A stretch of DNA of 64,000 nucleotides from positions 2,418,001 through 2,482,000 of the forward strand of contig NZ_CP069004.1 of assembly GCF_016801775.1 (NCBI RefSeq), given 5' to 3'. This document shows positions 63,058-64,000 of this stretch, piece by piece; position 1 is the first letter of the stretch; every line of letters begins with the position of its first letter. This stretch comes from Sulfitobacter mediterraneus (GTDB lineage Bacteria; Pseudomonadota; Alphaproteobacteria; Rhodobacterales; Rhodobacteraceae). The notes beneath the pieces were generated by a model. The model worked only from the letters and a program-made list of their open reading frames with translations. It did no database searches and was not told where the DNA came from. Made by a program: the position numbers and the translations under genes.

Positions 63058-64000
63058 ATGGCCAACCCAACTCTGCTTATCCTCGCCGGTGACGGCATCG
63101 GACCGGAAGTCATGGCGCAAGTCACCCGTGTCATCGACTGGTTTGGTGCCAAGCGTGATCTGACCTTCGATGTGGAGCATGATCTGGTCGGCGGCGCAGC
63201 TTACGACAAACACGGCACGCCCCTGCATGACGATACGATGGCCCGCGCGCTTGAGGCGGATGCGGTCCTGCTCGGTGCGGTTGGCGGCCCAAAATATGAC
63301 GATCTGGATTTCAGCGTAAAACCAGAGCGCGGCCTGCTGCGTCTGCGCAAGGAGATGGACCTTTATTCCAACCTGCGCCCCGCGCAGTGTTTTGATGCCC
63401 TGGCCGATTTTTCGTCTTTGAAGAAAGACATCGTTGCCGGCCTCGACATCATGATCGTGCGCGAACTGACCTCTGGCGTTTACTTCGGCGAGCCGCGCGG
63501 CATCTTCGAAGAGGGCAACGAACGGGTCGGCATCAACACGCAGCGTTATACCGAAAGCGAAATTGACCGTGTTGCCCGCTCTGCTTTTGAACTGGCTCGC
63601 CGCCGTGGCAACAAAGTCTGCTCTATGGAGAAGGCCAACGTGATGGAAAGCGGCATCTTGTGGCGCGAGGTGGTGCAGCGGGTGCATGACGCGGATTACC
63701 CCGATGTCGAGTTAAGCCATATGTACGCCGACAATGGCGCGATGCAGTTGGTACGCGCACCCAAACAGTTTGACGTGATCCTGACCGACAACCTGTTTGG
63801 TGACATCCTATCCGATTGCGCCGCGATGCTGACTGGCTCGCTTGGCATGTTGCCATCCGCCTCTCTTGGCGCCCCCAATGCCGACGGCCGCCCCAAAGCG
63901 CTCTATGAACCGGTCCACGGATCGGCGCCTGACATCACCGGTCAGGGCAAAGCAAACCCCATCGCCTGCATCCTGAGTTTTGCGATGGCACTGCGTTACT
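63058..64000 (+). CDS. leuB: 3-isopropylmalate dehydrogenase, 3' end beyond window
   Basis: LeuB oxidatively decarboxylates 3-isopropylmalate, the third step of leucine synthesis. About 314 of the roughly 367 expected residues are visible. Present are [21 protein letters not shown], the substrate arginines in [43 protein letters not shown] and the metal site [15 protein letters not shown] with [18 protein letters not shown]. An AAGGAG site precedes ATG 63058. It is separated from leuCD by two unrelated genes. Confidence 0.97.
   Translation, partial: MANPTLLILAGDGIGPEVMAQVTRVIDWFGAKRDLTFDVEHDLVGGAAYDKHGTPLHDDTMARALEADAVLLGAVGGPKYDDLDFSVKPERGLLRLRKEMDLYSNLRPAQCFDALADFSSLKKDIVAGLDIMIVRELTSGVYFGEPRGIFEEGNERVGINTQRYTESEIDRVARSAFELARRRGNKVCSMEKANVMESGILWREVVQRVHDADYPDVELSHMYADNGAMQLVRAPKQFDVILTDNLFGDILSDCAAMLTGSLGMLPSASLGAPNADGRPKALYEPVHGSAPDITGQGKANPIACILSFAMALRY

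Overview
The window reads as chromosomal DNA of a GC-rich alphaproteobacterium, most likely a Rhodobacterales (Roseobacter-group) bacterium. The reasons are the gene families present (DUF6638, DUF1523, DUF5928-type GT14, PII-AmtB, GlcDEF, an FadH-type dienoyl-CoA reductase), the many 4-bp ATGA/GTGA stop-start overlaps, and a dispersed palindromic repeat of a kind I associate with this order. I see no rRNA, tRNA, CRISPR array, insertion sequence or prophage. Genes are packed tightly; few gaps exceed 200 bases.

Layout. 1-2069: GNAT acetyltransferases and RppH. 2195-6292: FadH, a ZntB/CorA-type transporter and a LysR regulator. 6363-9352 (minus): an overlapping operon of a CinA-type domain protein, a GNAT, an AhpD-like protein and an OmpA-like protein. 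9400-12871: SfsA, methionine aminopeptidase, a MocR-type aminotransferase and RsmD. 12868-18323: a ferredoxin reductase divergent from a peroxiredoxin, then a minus-strand chain of RidA, GDPD, a FemAB/DUF482-like protein, pterin carbinolamine dehydratase and MscS. 18394-21431: an ABC plus HlyD pair of a type I secretion system with no visible substrate. 21516-30041: PhzF, PBP1A, GlnK-AmtB, aromatic aminotransferase with mercaptopyruvate sulfurtransferase, a GST and SmpB. 30181-35178: an AT-richer accessory patch (repeat-helical secreted protein, SGNH hydrolase) beside a divergent sulfotransferase and GT14 glycosyltransferase pair, probably acting on surface polysaccharide.

The most unusual stretch is 35283-43075 on the minus strand. 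It is a run of poorly described genes: a coiled-coil protein, a small membrane protein, a 373-residue protein, a 646-residue AAA+ ATPase, an Mrr-type endonuclease, a DUF6638 protein, a small membrane protein and a DUF1523 membrane protein. A Crp/Fnr-like palindrome sits about 42 bases upstream of the start point predicted from a nearby -10 element. The endonuclease looks like a later insertion into the cassette. My working idea is a membrane-associated AAA+ remodelling or stress machine that has gained a nuclease. This is inference.

43196-48557: an MFS transporter, a kynurenine-formamidase-like hydrolase, a succinate-semialdehyde dehydrogenase, and a TetR regulator facing a PspA-YiaAB envelope-stress pair across three matching operators. 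48659-55003: a small heat-shock protein, two tandem trypsin-like proteases and glcDEF with a readable promoter-operator. 55049-58576: DUF599, RlmH, RsfS and a second MscS. 58709-64000: leuC, leuD, two unrelated genes, and leuB cut by the window end.

Four copies of one dispersed palindromic repeat (35188, 40569, 46834, 53462) abut start codons or supply coding sequence to their neighbours.
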